NCBI RefSeq assembly: GCF_019599505.1 | Contig: NZ_RKLT01000037.1 | Span: 1 to 24,341 of the forward strand | DNA: 24,341 nucleotides | From: Haloarcula nitratireducens | Lineage (GTDB): Archaea; Halobacteriota; Halobacteria; Halobacteriales; Haloarculaceae | Direction of reading: 5' to 3' | Shown here: positions 7,894-15,503 of the stretch, piece by piece | Position numbering within the stretch: the first letter of the stretch is position 1 | Layout of the letters: each line of letters starts with the position of its first letter | Position numbers and translations under genes: made by a program | Notes under the pieces: model-generated | Databases searched by the model: none | The model's input: only the letters and a program-made list of their open reading frames with translations | What the model was told of the DNA's origin: nothing

Positions 7894-8130
7894 TGTAATG
7901 GTACTAACGTGTTCGACTGGCATAAGGTACGCAGATAGTTCAGAAAACCCGTTTTGGCCTATTTCGGGTTACCAGTCCAGTCTTGTCAGCATACTACTAG
8001 TTGTGCCTCGTTACCCCACCTGTCACGGACGTCGAAACATGACCCTTCCTCACGGTAGGTTCAACATCCAGTGGTAGACCGTGCCAAAAGCGTCGTCAGT
8101 CTTTACCGAATCAGAGATGTGCCTTCAACC

Positions 8131-9147
8131 TCAGGATTCCGCTCGCGATTCGAGAAATTCTCGTGCCCGCTGGTTGCCCAGGGTTCGAAGTTCGTCGAGA
8201 AACGCGGGATCTCGATCGACCTTCGTCGAGCAGTGGAATCGTTTGCCCATCTGGATGCGGTGAATACTCGTCTGCTGAAACTTATCAGCGGGAAGCGTCC
8301 CGTCGTCGACCCACCCGTTAATGCGTTCGAGGAATCCGAGCTCTTGGTTGAGAGAGATGTTTCCCGACAGTTCGTTGCGCCGGTCGGCAATGACATCCAG
8401 TGTCTCGGGCTCGCCCTCAAACTCCTGGGAATTGATCTGGATGATCCACAGTTCCTCGGGTTTCCGCTCGGGCGGGAGCCACATCAAATCCCTCACTGGT
8501 GGATTCTGTGAAAACAGTCCGTCCCAGTGGAGATGCCCGTGAATCTCGACGGCTTCGAAGAGGTTCGGAACGGCCGCCGACGCGAGTACGGCGTCGACGG
8601 TCACCTCTTCGTTAGTGAACGTTTCGAATACGCCAGCGTTGATATCGACAGTCCCGACGACGAGTTCCGGTACCTGTTTGTCACAGAGGTCCGGGATCTC
8701 GTCGAAGTCGATGTATCGTTCGAGCACCTCGCTAATGCGCTGTTTCCCGACCTCCGGTCCGAGCACTTGGTATGGACTGATCGAGGGGAGCGGGACGCCG
8801 GCACTCTCCATACGAGAGAGAGTCGTTACTAGTGAGTTCATCCAGCGGTCCTGTACTCCGTCGGCTGCCAAATCCGTCCATAGTCCGTCGAGGATCGCTC
8901 GGGCCTGTTCGACGTCCCCGGTCACGAGGCCGTACCACGTTCCGAGAGCGTTGAACGCCCCACCGGACGTGCCACTGATACCGACGAGTTCGTAGTCGTC
9001 ACCCCACTCCTCGAGAAGCGTCCGGAGCACACCAGCAGTGAATGCAGTATGGCTGCCGCCGCCCTGACAGGCGATGGCGACGCGAGTTGAGGCATCCGTG
9101 GCAGAGTCACGCCCCTCCGTTTCCGCTGCTTCGTCGTCCTCACTCAT
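8131..9147 (-). CDS. Patatin-like hydrolase, probable polyhydroxyalkanoate depolymerase
   Basis: This 338-residue patatin-fold serine hydrolase has the oxyanion-hole motif GGGSHTAFTAGVL (29-41), the nucleophile elbow GTSGG with Ser61, and the dyad aspartate Asp209 in HWDGLFSQNPPV; the family segment LASAAVPNLFEAVEI precedes it. Patatins act as lipid acyl hydrolases, but in Haloferax mediterranei a patatin-like protein (PhaZh1) is a depolymerase for intracellular polyhydroxyalkanoate granules. The 148-residue spacing between Ser and Asp here agrees with what I recall for PhaZh1. Its ATG lies inside the end of the upstream 3-hydroxybutyrate dehydrogenase gene (8-base overlap), so the two are co-translated. 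That pairing makes polyhydroxybutyrate breakdown the best guess, with phospholipase as the alternative. There is no signal peptide, in line with a cytoplasmic role. Confidence 0.8.
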   Translation of the reverse strand: MSEDDEAAETEGRDSATDASTRVAIACQGGGSHTAFTAGVLRTLLEEWGDDYELVGISGTSGGAFNALGTWYGLVTGDVEQARAILDGLWTDLAADGVQDRWMNSLVTTLSRMESAGVPLPSISPYQVLGPEVGKQRISEVLERYIDFDEIPDLCDKQVPELVVGTVDINAGVFETFTNEEVTVDAVLASAAVPNLFEAVEIHGHLHWDGLFSQNPPVRDLMWLPPERKPEELWIIQINSQEFEGEPETLDVIADRRNELSGNISLNQELGFLERINGWVDDGTLPADKFQQTSIHRIQMGKRFHCSTKVDRDPAFLDELRTLGNQRAREFLESRAES

Positions 9148-10003
9148 AGGTCGTCGTGTAGCCGCCGTCCCAGAGCAAGTCGCCACCGTTGAGATGCTTG
9201 CCGTGACTGGAGAACCCAAAAACAAAGAGGTTCGCCACTTCGGAGGGAGTCATCATTTCCTTTGTTCGGGCTTGTCCAAGCATCACGTCCTCGACCACCT
9301 CTTGCTTGGAGATGCCACGCTCTTCGGCAGTGTCCTCGATCTGATCCACCATCAGCGGCGTGAGGACGTATCCGACACTCACCGAGAACCCCCGAAGCGT
9401 CCCTTCGCCCTCAGCGGCGATCGACCGTGTGAGTCCGTGAAGACCGTGCTTGGCGGTTATGTAGGCAGGCTTGTCCTGTGTGGCATAGTGACCGTGGACT
9501 GAGGACATATTGCCGATAGCACCGACTCCATCGTCGGTCTCCCGAATGTGGGGCATCGCGAATTTGGCGGTCAAGAACGGTGCCCGCAGCATGATATCCA
9601 AGAGCAGGTCATACTTTTCCATCGGGAACTGGGGAATCGACGCGATGTGTTGCATTCCGGCGATGTTCGCCACATACCGCAGATCTCCGTGATCGGCTGC
9701 TGTATCAATCATCGCCTCGACGTCTCCATCGTCGGTGAGATCGGTTTGAATGGGGTGTATCGTGCCCGACGCATCGAGATCGTCGGCGAGGTTGACCGTC
9801 TCCTCGAGACCATCTTCGTCGATATCTCCGCCGATGACTGAGAGCCCGTTGGCTGCGAGTGCGACCGTCGTGGTCTGACCGATCCCGGAGGCGGCACCCG
9901 TGACGACCGCGACGGTATCTGGACCGAAACGAGAGTCATCGAGCACGAGGAGGTCGTCAGACGTCACCTCTGGTTCGGAGAGGTCGAACGTATTGGTAGA
10001 CAT
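9140..10003 (-). CDS. bdhA: Short-chain dehydrogenase, probable 3-hydroxybutyrate dehydrogenase
   Basis: This 287-residue classical SDR has the cofactor motif TGAASGIG (35-42), NIAGMQH (113-119) in place of NNAG, catalytic Ser168, Tyr181 and Lys185 (YITAK), and VLTPLMVDQ after them. The string GMQHIASIPQFPMEKYD, followed later by SSVHGHYA and AKHGLHGLT, closely follows bacterial D-3-hydroxybutyrate dehydrogenase, whose substrate-binding Gln and His lie in these segments. The expected reaction is 3-hydroxybutyrate to acetoacetate with NAD+. The ATG at 10003 has a TATA-like CTTTAC (10031-10036) about 30 bases upstream, which favours it over the in-frame ATG at 10066. It is the first gene of a two-gene operon with the patatin hydrolase. 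The N-terminal 25-residue extension is unusual compared with bacterial enzymes. Confidence 0.8.
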   Translation of the reverse strand: MSTNTFDLSEPEVTSDDLLVLDDSRFGPDTVAVVTGAASGIGQTTTVALAANGLSVIGGDIDEDGLEETVNLADDLDASGTIHPIQTDLTDDGDVEAMIDTAADHGDLRYVANIAGMQHIASIPQFPMEKYDLLLDIMLRAPFLTAKFAMPHIRETDDGVGAIGNMSSVHGHYATQDKPAYITAKHGLHGLTRSIAAEGEGTLRGFSVSVGYVLTPLMVDQIEDTAEERGISKQEVVEDVMLGQARTKEMMTPSEVANLFVFGFSSHGKHLNGGDLLWDGGYTTTYE

Positions 10004-10105
10004 GCTCACACAGTAGTACGTCGACAGCACGTAAAGAGGTATGTCGAGCGTGCAACGCAGGAACAACGTAGGTCAGCTGCCCTCGAGTCACCCGGCTGTT
10101 CGCCT

Positions 10106-11152
10106 CTACGCGAGCAATTCGCTTGCGAGTACGATCGCGCCGACGATGGCAAAGACGGCGCCCAGCGCCGGCTCCATAATCTCGCTGGGAACGTATTTCC
10201 CAACTCGAGTGCCGATAGTCCCGCCGATGAGGACTCCAGGAATCGACCACGCGACGACGTACCAGACGGGCGTGGCGGCCAGCGCATGGACAGCCGCGCC
10301 GGCGACCGCAGCCACCGCGAGCACGAACACGCTCGTCGCGATTGCCACTCTGGGTGGTAAGCGACACCGGACAATTAGCTGGGTGGTCGTGATCTCCGGG
10401 AGACCAGCGCTGATCAATCCTGTGATGAACCCACCGACGGTTGCCAGGCCGAGACCGGGTGGGCGCCAGCAAGTATCGTAGGTGTATATTTCACCATCGG
10501 TCGTCTCGATGGTCGTCGTTCCGCGTCCAGTGTTCTTCCGTTTCAGGAATTCACCTTCGCACTCGCCTGGGACGCAGTTCTCGGGCGGGTCGTAGTAGAC
10601 GAGGAACGCGCCCAACAGGAGGAGTCCGGCGCCGAACGCAATCGTGAGGAGCGCCGTCGGGACGATGTGGGCGGCAAATGCCCCGACTACGACGGCCGGG
10701 ACCGCGCCGAGCAGGAGCCACTTCGCCGTGGCGTAATCAACGGTACGCTGCCGGACGTAGTTCACCAATCCGTTGCCCATCCCGAACACCTCCGTCAGGA
10801 GCCCGGCACCGATCGCCTGCGAGGGAGATAGCCCGACGAGTAACATGAAGAACGGACTGAAGAACAGCGCCCCGGAGACGCCCGAGGCGAGCGCGACTAG
10901 CGAGAAGAGTATCGAAGCCGGGAACACCCACCAGTGGGCGAGGAACTGGTCAACTGGAAACCCCGCTGGCACGGGGAACGATTGTAATGAGACCGTCCCG
11001 AGGTCGATACCAGTTCCTATTCCGAGCATTGGCAGGGCGAACACTCCCGACAGTCCGACGGATCCACCGAGTACGAGAAGCTGTGCCCGGGTCATACTCG
11101 AAAACTCCAGCGGGAGAATAGCTCGTCTGGACACGCGGTCGGCCTGCGCCAC
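10106..11152 (-). CDS. TSUP (TauE/SafE) family membrane transporter, putative sulfite/sulfur-anion exporter
   Basis: This 348-residue polytopic protein has two TSUP half-repeats. The first half has LASGVSGALFFSPFFMLLVGLSPSQ (about 88-112), the family signature, and the second has VGGFITGLISAGLPEITTTQL (about 239-259). A hydrophilic loop between the halves (187-233) carries Cys193, Cys198 and Cys228. TSUP proteins export sulfite, sulfoacetate, thiosulfate or related anions, and the cysteine loop could bind metal or carry sulfur, which is inference. A second possible start is the ATG at 11095, with GGAG about 9 bases upstream, which would place the first helix right at the N-terminus. It lies 65 bases after the CMD-type gene on the same strand, possibly one transcript. 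Confidence 0.85.
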   Translation of the reverse strand: MAQADRVSRRAILPLEFSSMTRAQLLVLGGSVGLSGVFALPMLGIGTGIDLGTVSLQSFPVPAGFPVDQFLAHWWVFPASILFSLVALASGVSGALFFSPFFMLLVGLSPSQAIGAGLLTEVFGMGNGLVNYVRQRTVDYATAKWLLLGAVPAVVVGAFAAHIVPTALLTIAFGAGLLLLGAFLVYYDPPENCVPGECEGEFLKRKNTGRGTTTIETTDGEIYTYDTCWRPPGLGLATVGGFITGLISAGLPEITTTQLIVRCRLPPRVAIATSVFVLAVAAVAGAAVHALAATPVWYVVAWSIPGVLIGGTIGTRVGKYVPSEIMEPALGAVFAIVGAIVLASELLA

Positions 11153-11217
11153 TGACGATTCAGACCCGAGAGAGTCGGCCCAGTAGCAGTTCCATCAGTA
11201 TTTGCCATCATCTCCAT

Positions 11218-11775
11218 CTAATCGAAAAGTTCCGAGACGGTCTTCTCGTCAGGGGTCCACCCGACGAACTCGCCGCCTTCGAACGGGAGATCGACGGAGG
11301 CGATGTAGTTACACAGCCCCACGTAGAAATCCACGAGCAGACCGAGGGCAACGATCTCACCAGACGAGTAGTGCCGGGTCAGGGCGTCGTGAATCTGGTC
11401 GGTGACGGTCCCTGACTCGACGGCTCGAGCATACTGGAGTAGGACGAACTCGGCATCGTCGAACACAGAGAGGTCTCCCCCGCCAATGGCCTGCATCTCC
11501 TCGATCGTGACCTCCTTGTCGCGGGCGATGTCGACGTGCTGGTGCCACTCGTAGCGAGCCCCACGGGCACGGGCCACGGTCAGAATGACCAGCTCCTTGC
11601 GTCGCTGTCCGAGCTGATCGTACAGAACGTTCAGGTACTCCAGCGTCGCCTCAAGGACCTCCGGGTTGTGCGCCCACGCCCTGAAGATATGGCGGTCGCC
11701 GAGGTACTCGTCGGTGAACAGGTGGTGGTACTCCTCCGGGATGTCGTCTAACTCGAGTAACGGAAGTCGGGACAT
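11218..11775 (-). CDS. Carboxymuconolactone decarboxylase (CMD/AhpD-like) family protein
   Basis: This 185-residue all-alpha protein has the CMD core at about 35-105: RRKELVILTVARARGARYEWHQH is the conserved helix pair. Where AhpD has a CxxC redox pair, this protein has Glu76-Trp-His78-Gln-His80, the ExxHxH form seen in non-redox CMD proteins of decarboxylase or hydrolase type. It is therefore not an AhpD-like alkylhydroperoxide reductase despite the redox neighbours. The C-terminal half (110-185) is a further helical bundle with DALTRHYSSGEIVALGLLVDFYVG. It precedes the TSUP gene on the same strand by 65 bases. The substrate is unknown. Confidence 0.8.
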   Translation of the reverse strand: MSRLPLLELDDIPEEYHHLFTDEYLGDRHIFRAWAHNPEVLEATLEYLNVLYDQLGQRRKELVILTVARARGARYEWHQHVDIARDKEVTIEEMQAIGGGDLSVFDDAEFVLLQYARAVESGTVTDQIHDALTRHYSSGEIVALGLLVDFYVGLCNYIASVDLPFEGGEFVGWTPDEKTVSELFD

Positions 11776-11851
11776 GTGTATCTGTGTCTTATGGTTAGTG
11801 GATTGATGTGTGTTGTGAGGATGCTCTCATCGGAACACGACCCAGTGTCGC

Positions 11852-12277
11852 TTACGCGACGATGCCGGCACCGAGGAAGGCGCCGAGAACGACGCCGTAG
11901 ATGACGTGAACGGTTCCAAACATCATCATCATGCTCTTATCGGGTTCCATCCCGATGATCATCCGCATCCAGAACATCATCCCTCCGATCATGAGGACGA
12001 TGCCGTAGACGAGGCCGAGACCGACGGCAACAGCGATGGAACCGAGGCTAAGCCCGATCAGCGGAACCGCGACCGCGAACACTGCACCAGCGACGATGCC
12101 GTAGACGAGGTGTAACGCCATCCCCGGCATCGCGTAGTCCTCGGGTTCGCCGCCAGCGAACTTCGCGACGAGCGCCGCCGTCGGCGGCGGCCCGCCATCT
12201 CCCATCACCATCATCGCGATGGTCATAACGATCGTTGCAACCACGCCGCCAGCGAGACCGGCAATAACTGATGCCAT
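11852..12277 (-). CDS. Four-helix membrane protein of unknown function (paralog of 7408-7893)
   Basis: This 141-residue, highly hydrophobic and Met-rich protein has four predicted helices: AGLAGGVVATIVMTIAMMVM, MALHLVYGIVAGAVFAVAV, VAVGLGLVYGIVLMIGGMMF and VHVIYGVVLGAFLGA. Between helices 1 and 2 is a polar loop, GEPEDYAMPG. The His before helix 2 and the His before helix 4 match the positions in the product of 7408-7893. The Met content (MMFWMRMIIGMEPDKSMMMM) suggests possible metal, perhaps copper, handling, but this is speculative. The ATG at 12277 is chosen over the one at 12343 because GGTTTAGTAG lies about 30 bases upstream as a TATA-like box. Confidence 0.7.
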   Translation of the reverse strand: MASVIAGLAGGVVATIVMTIAMMVMGDGGPPPTAALVAKFAGGEPEDYAMPGMALHLVYGIVAGAVFAVAVPLIGLSLGSIAVAVGLGLVYGIVLMIGGMMFWMRMIIGMEPDKSMMMMFGTVHVIYGVVLGAFLGAGIVA

Positions 12278-12512
12278 GAGTTCAGTTCTATCAGACGCAA
12301 GAGGACTACTAAACCACGATGCGAGCGTTGAAGAGAGACGCACACCCGCGAAACCATCTGAAACTGTCGGTACGGAATATCTGATAGAGTCATATAGAGA
12401 GACGGAATGAAGCTGGGAATATGTGTAACCGAGGGCTGATCTGCCTGCACTCGCGTGGCCGGTCAGTGTCGGTGTTTCGGTCAGGGTTGATTATTACGCT
12501 GGGTGCGAATGG

Positions 12513-13793
12513 ATGAACATGACTGGAGAGGATACAGATCCCGTTCTCTATCCAAATAGACGGAACCCACCCACCTCAGCGGAAGGGGTGTCTCGTCGAA
12601 ACTTACTCGCTGGGAGCGCAACTGCCGGGGTCGTAGCGACGGCGGGATGCGTCGGTGGAGATGGCGGCAGCGAACCCGCCGAACAGCCGACGGTGTTCGT
12701 TTTCAACACTGGCGACGGCACGGTGAGTCTGATCGATCCCGAGAGTGACGAACTCGTCGAGACACGAGCTATCGACCTCTCGTCGTCGTTTCCCTCGAAT
12801 CAGTACACGCCGGGCCTGACTGACGACTTGGACGACTCGCTGTGGCTTAATGTCGGTCGCGGGGTTCGGGGCCTCGCAGTCGGGTCGCTTTCAGAGACGG
12901 CAGCAGTCGAGACGGGATCCGGCGCGAACTGGCTCGAACAGACGCCCGACGGGAGCTACGTCATCGTCAGCGCCAGAGAGCCCAGTCACAGACAGTTCCG
13001 GCTCGACGCCGATTCGGACTCGGAAACATTCGGTGAGGTGACCGCAGAGATCGATCGGACCCCGGAGGGCGGGCGTGATGACAGAGGCGGCCCCGGCCCG
13101 TGTGACGTCACGATACACCCTGATGGTGAATATGCGTACGTTCCGGATCTCTTCGGAGACACACTGACCGTCCTATCGGTCGAGCCGTTCGAAATCGTTA
13201 CTCAGGTGGATGTAGAACCAGTCGAGGACGAACCTGCTCGCCCCTGGATGGGAACCGTTGCACCGGACGGGCAAACCCTGCTCGTCGAGCACAACGAGGC
13301 CAACGGGGGTAGCGAAAGTATCTGGACGCTCAACGATCCAGCCGAACCAAGCGAGACAGCGAGACTGACGGCCGAAGACGGACTCGGACGACGTCCACTG
13401 ACCAGTGAGATTGGTCCGGGCTCCGAGACCGGATACGTGTTCACTCCAGGCTCGAACGACGTGACTGTCGTTGACCTCACGGACGGAACCGTGACAACAC
13501 GACTCGACCTTGGTGGAGCAGCATTCGTCGGGACGTGGGACCCCCCACGGACGAAGCTCTACGTACCTGTTCAGACCGCCGACGAGGTGGCAGTGATCGA
13601 TCACGAGCGCAGGAAAGTAATCGAGCGGATCAGCGTCGGGCCGAGTCCATACGGGGCAACATCGGCCCAGGTCCGGCCACAGAGCGATCTGTCCGCTTCA
13701 ATGGCTCTCGCAATGGCTCGACTCGGCATTTCGGGCGAGCAGCCTGAGACGACCTACTGTATCGGGAACTGCGCGTGCGGCCATCGATTGTGA
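12513..13793 (+). CDS. Tat lipoprotein with YVTN-type beta-propeller and C-terminal CxxxCxCxH tail
   Basis: This 426-residue protein has Tat motif SRRNLLAG (27-34) after an unusually long polar N-region, and a lipobox ending at Cys46. The body is a seven-bladed-propeller-type sequence of the YncE/YVTN class: TVFVFNTGDGTVSLID, CDVTIHPDGEYAYVPDLFGDTLTVLS-like blades, a FTPGSNDVTVVDLTDGTV blade and LYVPVQTADEVAVID near the end. The last residues carry Cys416, Cys420, Cys422 and His424, a compact potential metal site at the end of an exposed tail. The signal predicts an extracytoplasmic, lipid-anchored protein. A TATA-like TTATTAC lies at 12491-12497; the spacing suits initiation at the third codon (12519) slightly better. 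It is followed on the same strand by the TrxR-like gene. Confidence 0.8.
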   Translation: MNMTGEDTDPVLYPNRRNPPTSAEGVSRRNLLAGSATAGVVATAGCVGGDGGSEPAEQPTVFVFNTGDGTVSLIDPESDELVETRAIDLSSSFPSNQYTPGLTDDLDDSLWLNVGRGVRGLAVGSLSETAAVETGSGANWLEQTPDGSYVIVSAREPSHRQFRLDADSDSETFGEVTAEIDRTPEGGRDDRGGPGPCDVTIHPDGEYAYVPDLFGDTLTVLSVEPFEIVTQVDVEPVEDEPARPWMGTVAPDGQTLLVEHNEANGGSESIWTLNDPAEPSETARLTAEDGLGRRPLTSEIGPGSETGYVFTPGSNDVTVVDLTDGTVTTRLDLGGAAFVGTWDPPRTKLYVPVQTADEVAVIDHERRKVIERISVGPSPYGATSAQVRPQSDLSASMALAMARLGISGEQPETTYCIGNCACGHRL

Positions 13794-13862
13794 GGGCACC
13801 TACGATTCTCGAATGCGTCGGGCGACGCGAAACTTTTGACATTTGACTGAGACACCACATAT

Positions 13863-14888
13863 ATGGCATCAGATTCCACAGAGCAACACGAGTACGAAGT
13901 CCTCGTAGTCGGCGGCGGCCCCGCTGGGATGACAGCAGCCCTGTACAGCACGCGACTCGGGCATGATACGGCCGTCGTCAACCGTGGTGGTGGGCGGGCA
14001 GCGATGATGCAGGAGGTCCACAATCTCCTCGGCGTGAAAGAGGAGACGAGTGGCGCGGAGTTTCTCGGCATCGGGCAAGAACAGCTCGAAGCGTACGGGT
14101 GCAAGATCCACCGCGACATGGTCACAACCTGTTCGCGGACCGACTCGGATAGAATCCGACTATCCGGTAATAGCTCGGAGTATGAAGCCGATCGTGTCGT
14201 TCTCGCGACCGGGTTCAACGACGTTCGGCCGGAGCCGCCGCTCCCCAGGACCGGGCGTGGTCTCCACTATTGTCTACACTGTGACGCCCACATGTTCGTC
14301 GACGAGTCGGTATACGTGATGGGACACGCCGAGAGCGCCGCCCACGTCGCAGCTATCATGCTGAATTTCACCGACGAGGTCGACCTGCTCACTCGCGGTA
14401 ACGACCCCGAGTGGAGTGAGGAAACTGCCGAGATGCTTGAAAACCATCCGATTGAAGTCATCCACGACGACGTCTCGGGCGTCCAGAACGGCGAGGACGG
14501 CTGGCTGAAAGCCCTTGAATTCGAGGATGGAAGCAATCGTGAATACAAAGGCGGGTTCGCCATGTACGGCGCCGAGTACAACAACGGGCTCGCCAGGGAG
14601 CTCGGGTGTGAGCTCAACGACGACGGCACGATTGAGGTGGACGACCACGGACGAACGTCGGTCGACGACGTCTACGCCGTCGGCGACTGTACGCCGGGCC
14701 ACAATCAGATACCAGTCGCGCTCGGGCAGGGCGCAAAAGCCGGAATCGACGTCCATTTCCAGCTCCGAGACTTCCCACGGGATCCCGAGCTCCTCAAAGA
14801 GCAGGGACCGGTGCGTTCCGAAGAAGTCCCGGGGATTCCCGACGAACTACTCGAGCAAGCTGTTGATTTCCACACGTACGGAAAATGA
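13863..14888 (+). CDS. Thioredoxin reductase-like flavoprotein
   Basis: This 341-residue enzyme has the low-molecular-weight thioredoxin reductase layout: FAD motif VVGGGPAGMTA (15-25), redox pair Cys137-Leu-His-Cys140 (bacterial TrxR has CATC at the same place), a degenerate NAD(P) motif MGHAESAAHVA (153-163) and a C-terminal FAD motif YAVGDC followed by QIPVALGQGAKAG. The NAD(P) loop GHAESA differs from the usual GxGxxA, so cofactor use may differ; some archaeal and clostridial TrxR-like proteins use other donors such as ferredoxin. The expected role is transfer of electrons to a thioredoxin- or glutaredoxin-like partner in the cytoplasm. It is convergent with the peroxiredoxin gene (24-base gap) and follows the propeller lipoprotein by 69 bases. 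Confidence 0.85.
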   Translation: MASDSTEQHEYEVLVVGGGPAGMTAALYSTRLGHDTAVVNRGGGRAAMMQEVHNLLGVKEETSGAEFLGIGQEQLEAYGCKIHRDMVTTCSRTDSDRIRLSGNSSEYEADRVVLATGFNDVRPEPPLPRTGRGLHYCLHCDAHMFVDESVYVMGHAESAAHVAAIMLNFTDEVDLLTRGNDPEWSEETAEMLENHPIEVIHDDVSGVQNGEDGWLKALEFEDGSNREYKGGFAMYGAEYNNGLARELGCELNDDGTIEVDDHGRTSVDDVYAVGDCTPGHNQIPVALGQGAKAGIDVHFQLRDFPRDPELLKEQGPVRSEEVPGIPDELLEQAVDFHTYGK

Positions 14889-14912
14889 AAGCGTTCCGGC
14901 GGTGCAGAGCGG

Positions 14913-15428
14913 TTAGACTGGTTCTTCGGATTCGTCGATAGCACACTCGTCGTCCCGGCAGTTCGTCGCCTTCCGCAACGCGCCAAGGTCGGGCTGTTCG
15001 TCAGGACTACGAGCAGACCATGCAAACTGGATGATACGATCGGCATCGACGACGAACGTAGCTCGGCGTGGAACGTCGCGATGGTTCTCGAATTCTTCCG
15101 TTAGTACTCCGTATGCCTGGCTCACCTGTCCATCAGTATCCGATAGAAGCGGGAACTGGATGTTGTGCTTGTCTGCGTATTCGCGATGGGTGTAGGCACT
15201 ATCTGACCCCAGACCGAGGACAACGACATCATCCAAGAGTGTGAGCCAGTCGGCGTCGCGTAAGGAACACCACTGGTCGGTACACGCTGGGTGAAAATCG
15301 AAGGGATAGAAGACCAGAACCACCGCCCAGCCTCGATCCGTGTACTCGGAAAGTCCGTGCGTTTCGATCGTCCCAGCGGCCGCTCCGGGAAGCGTGAAAT
15401 CCGGTGCTTCCTGTCCTATACGAATCAT
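14913..15428 (-). CDS. Peroxiredoxin, BCP/PrxQ type
   Basis: This 171-residue AhpC/TSA-fold protein starts with IGQEAPDFTLPG. The active-site segment is FYPFDFHPACTDQWC. In BCP/PrxQ proteins the equivalent is FTPGCTxEAC, with the peroxidatic Cys in TPGC and the resolving Cys five residues on. Here these are Cys49 and Cys54, and the conserved Thr is His46. The active-site Arg of the family is probably in PRRATFVVD. Two further cysteines, in NCRDDEC near the C-terminus, could act as an extra disulfide. The ATG at 15428 starts the protein directly at the conserved N-terminus, so an upstream in-frame ATG at 15485 is rejected. It lies 75 bases after the NAD(P)H-hydrate epimerase-like gene on the same strand and may share its transcript. 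It probably detoxifies peroxide with electrons from a thioredoxin. Confidence 0.85.
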   Translation of the reverse strand: MIRIGQEAPDFTLPGAAAGTIETHGLSEYTDRGWAVVLVFYPFDFHPACTDQWCSLRDADWLTLLDDVVVLGLGSDSAYTHREYADKHNIQFPLLSDTDGQVSQAYGVLTEEFENHRDVPRRATFVVDADRIIQFAWSARSPDEQPDLGALRKATNCRDDECAIDESEEPV

Positions 15429-15503
15429 GAGAACTAGTAACGCAACCACGGACTTCAAGAAACGGGGGGTGTGCAACGGCGTCACACAGAAGCGAACGGC
15501 GAC

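Noticed and set aside
7946..7970. AACCCG/CGGGTT inverted repeat as a terminator
   Set aside because: A six-base stem with a 13-base loop and no T-run is weak and lies upstream of a gene start on the minus strand.
11218..11775. AhpD alkylhydroperoxidase assignment
   Set aside because: The CxxC of AhpD is absent; the equivalent segment is EWHQH.
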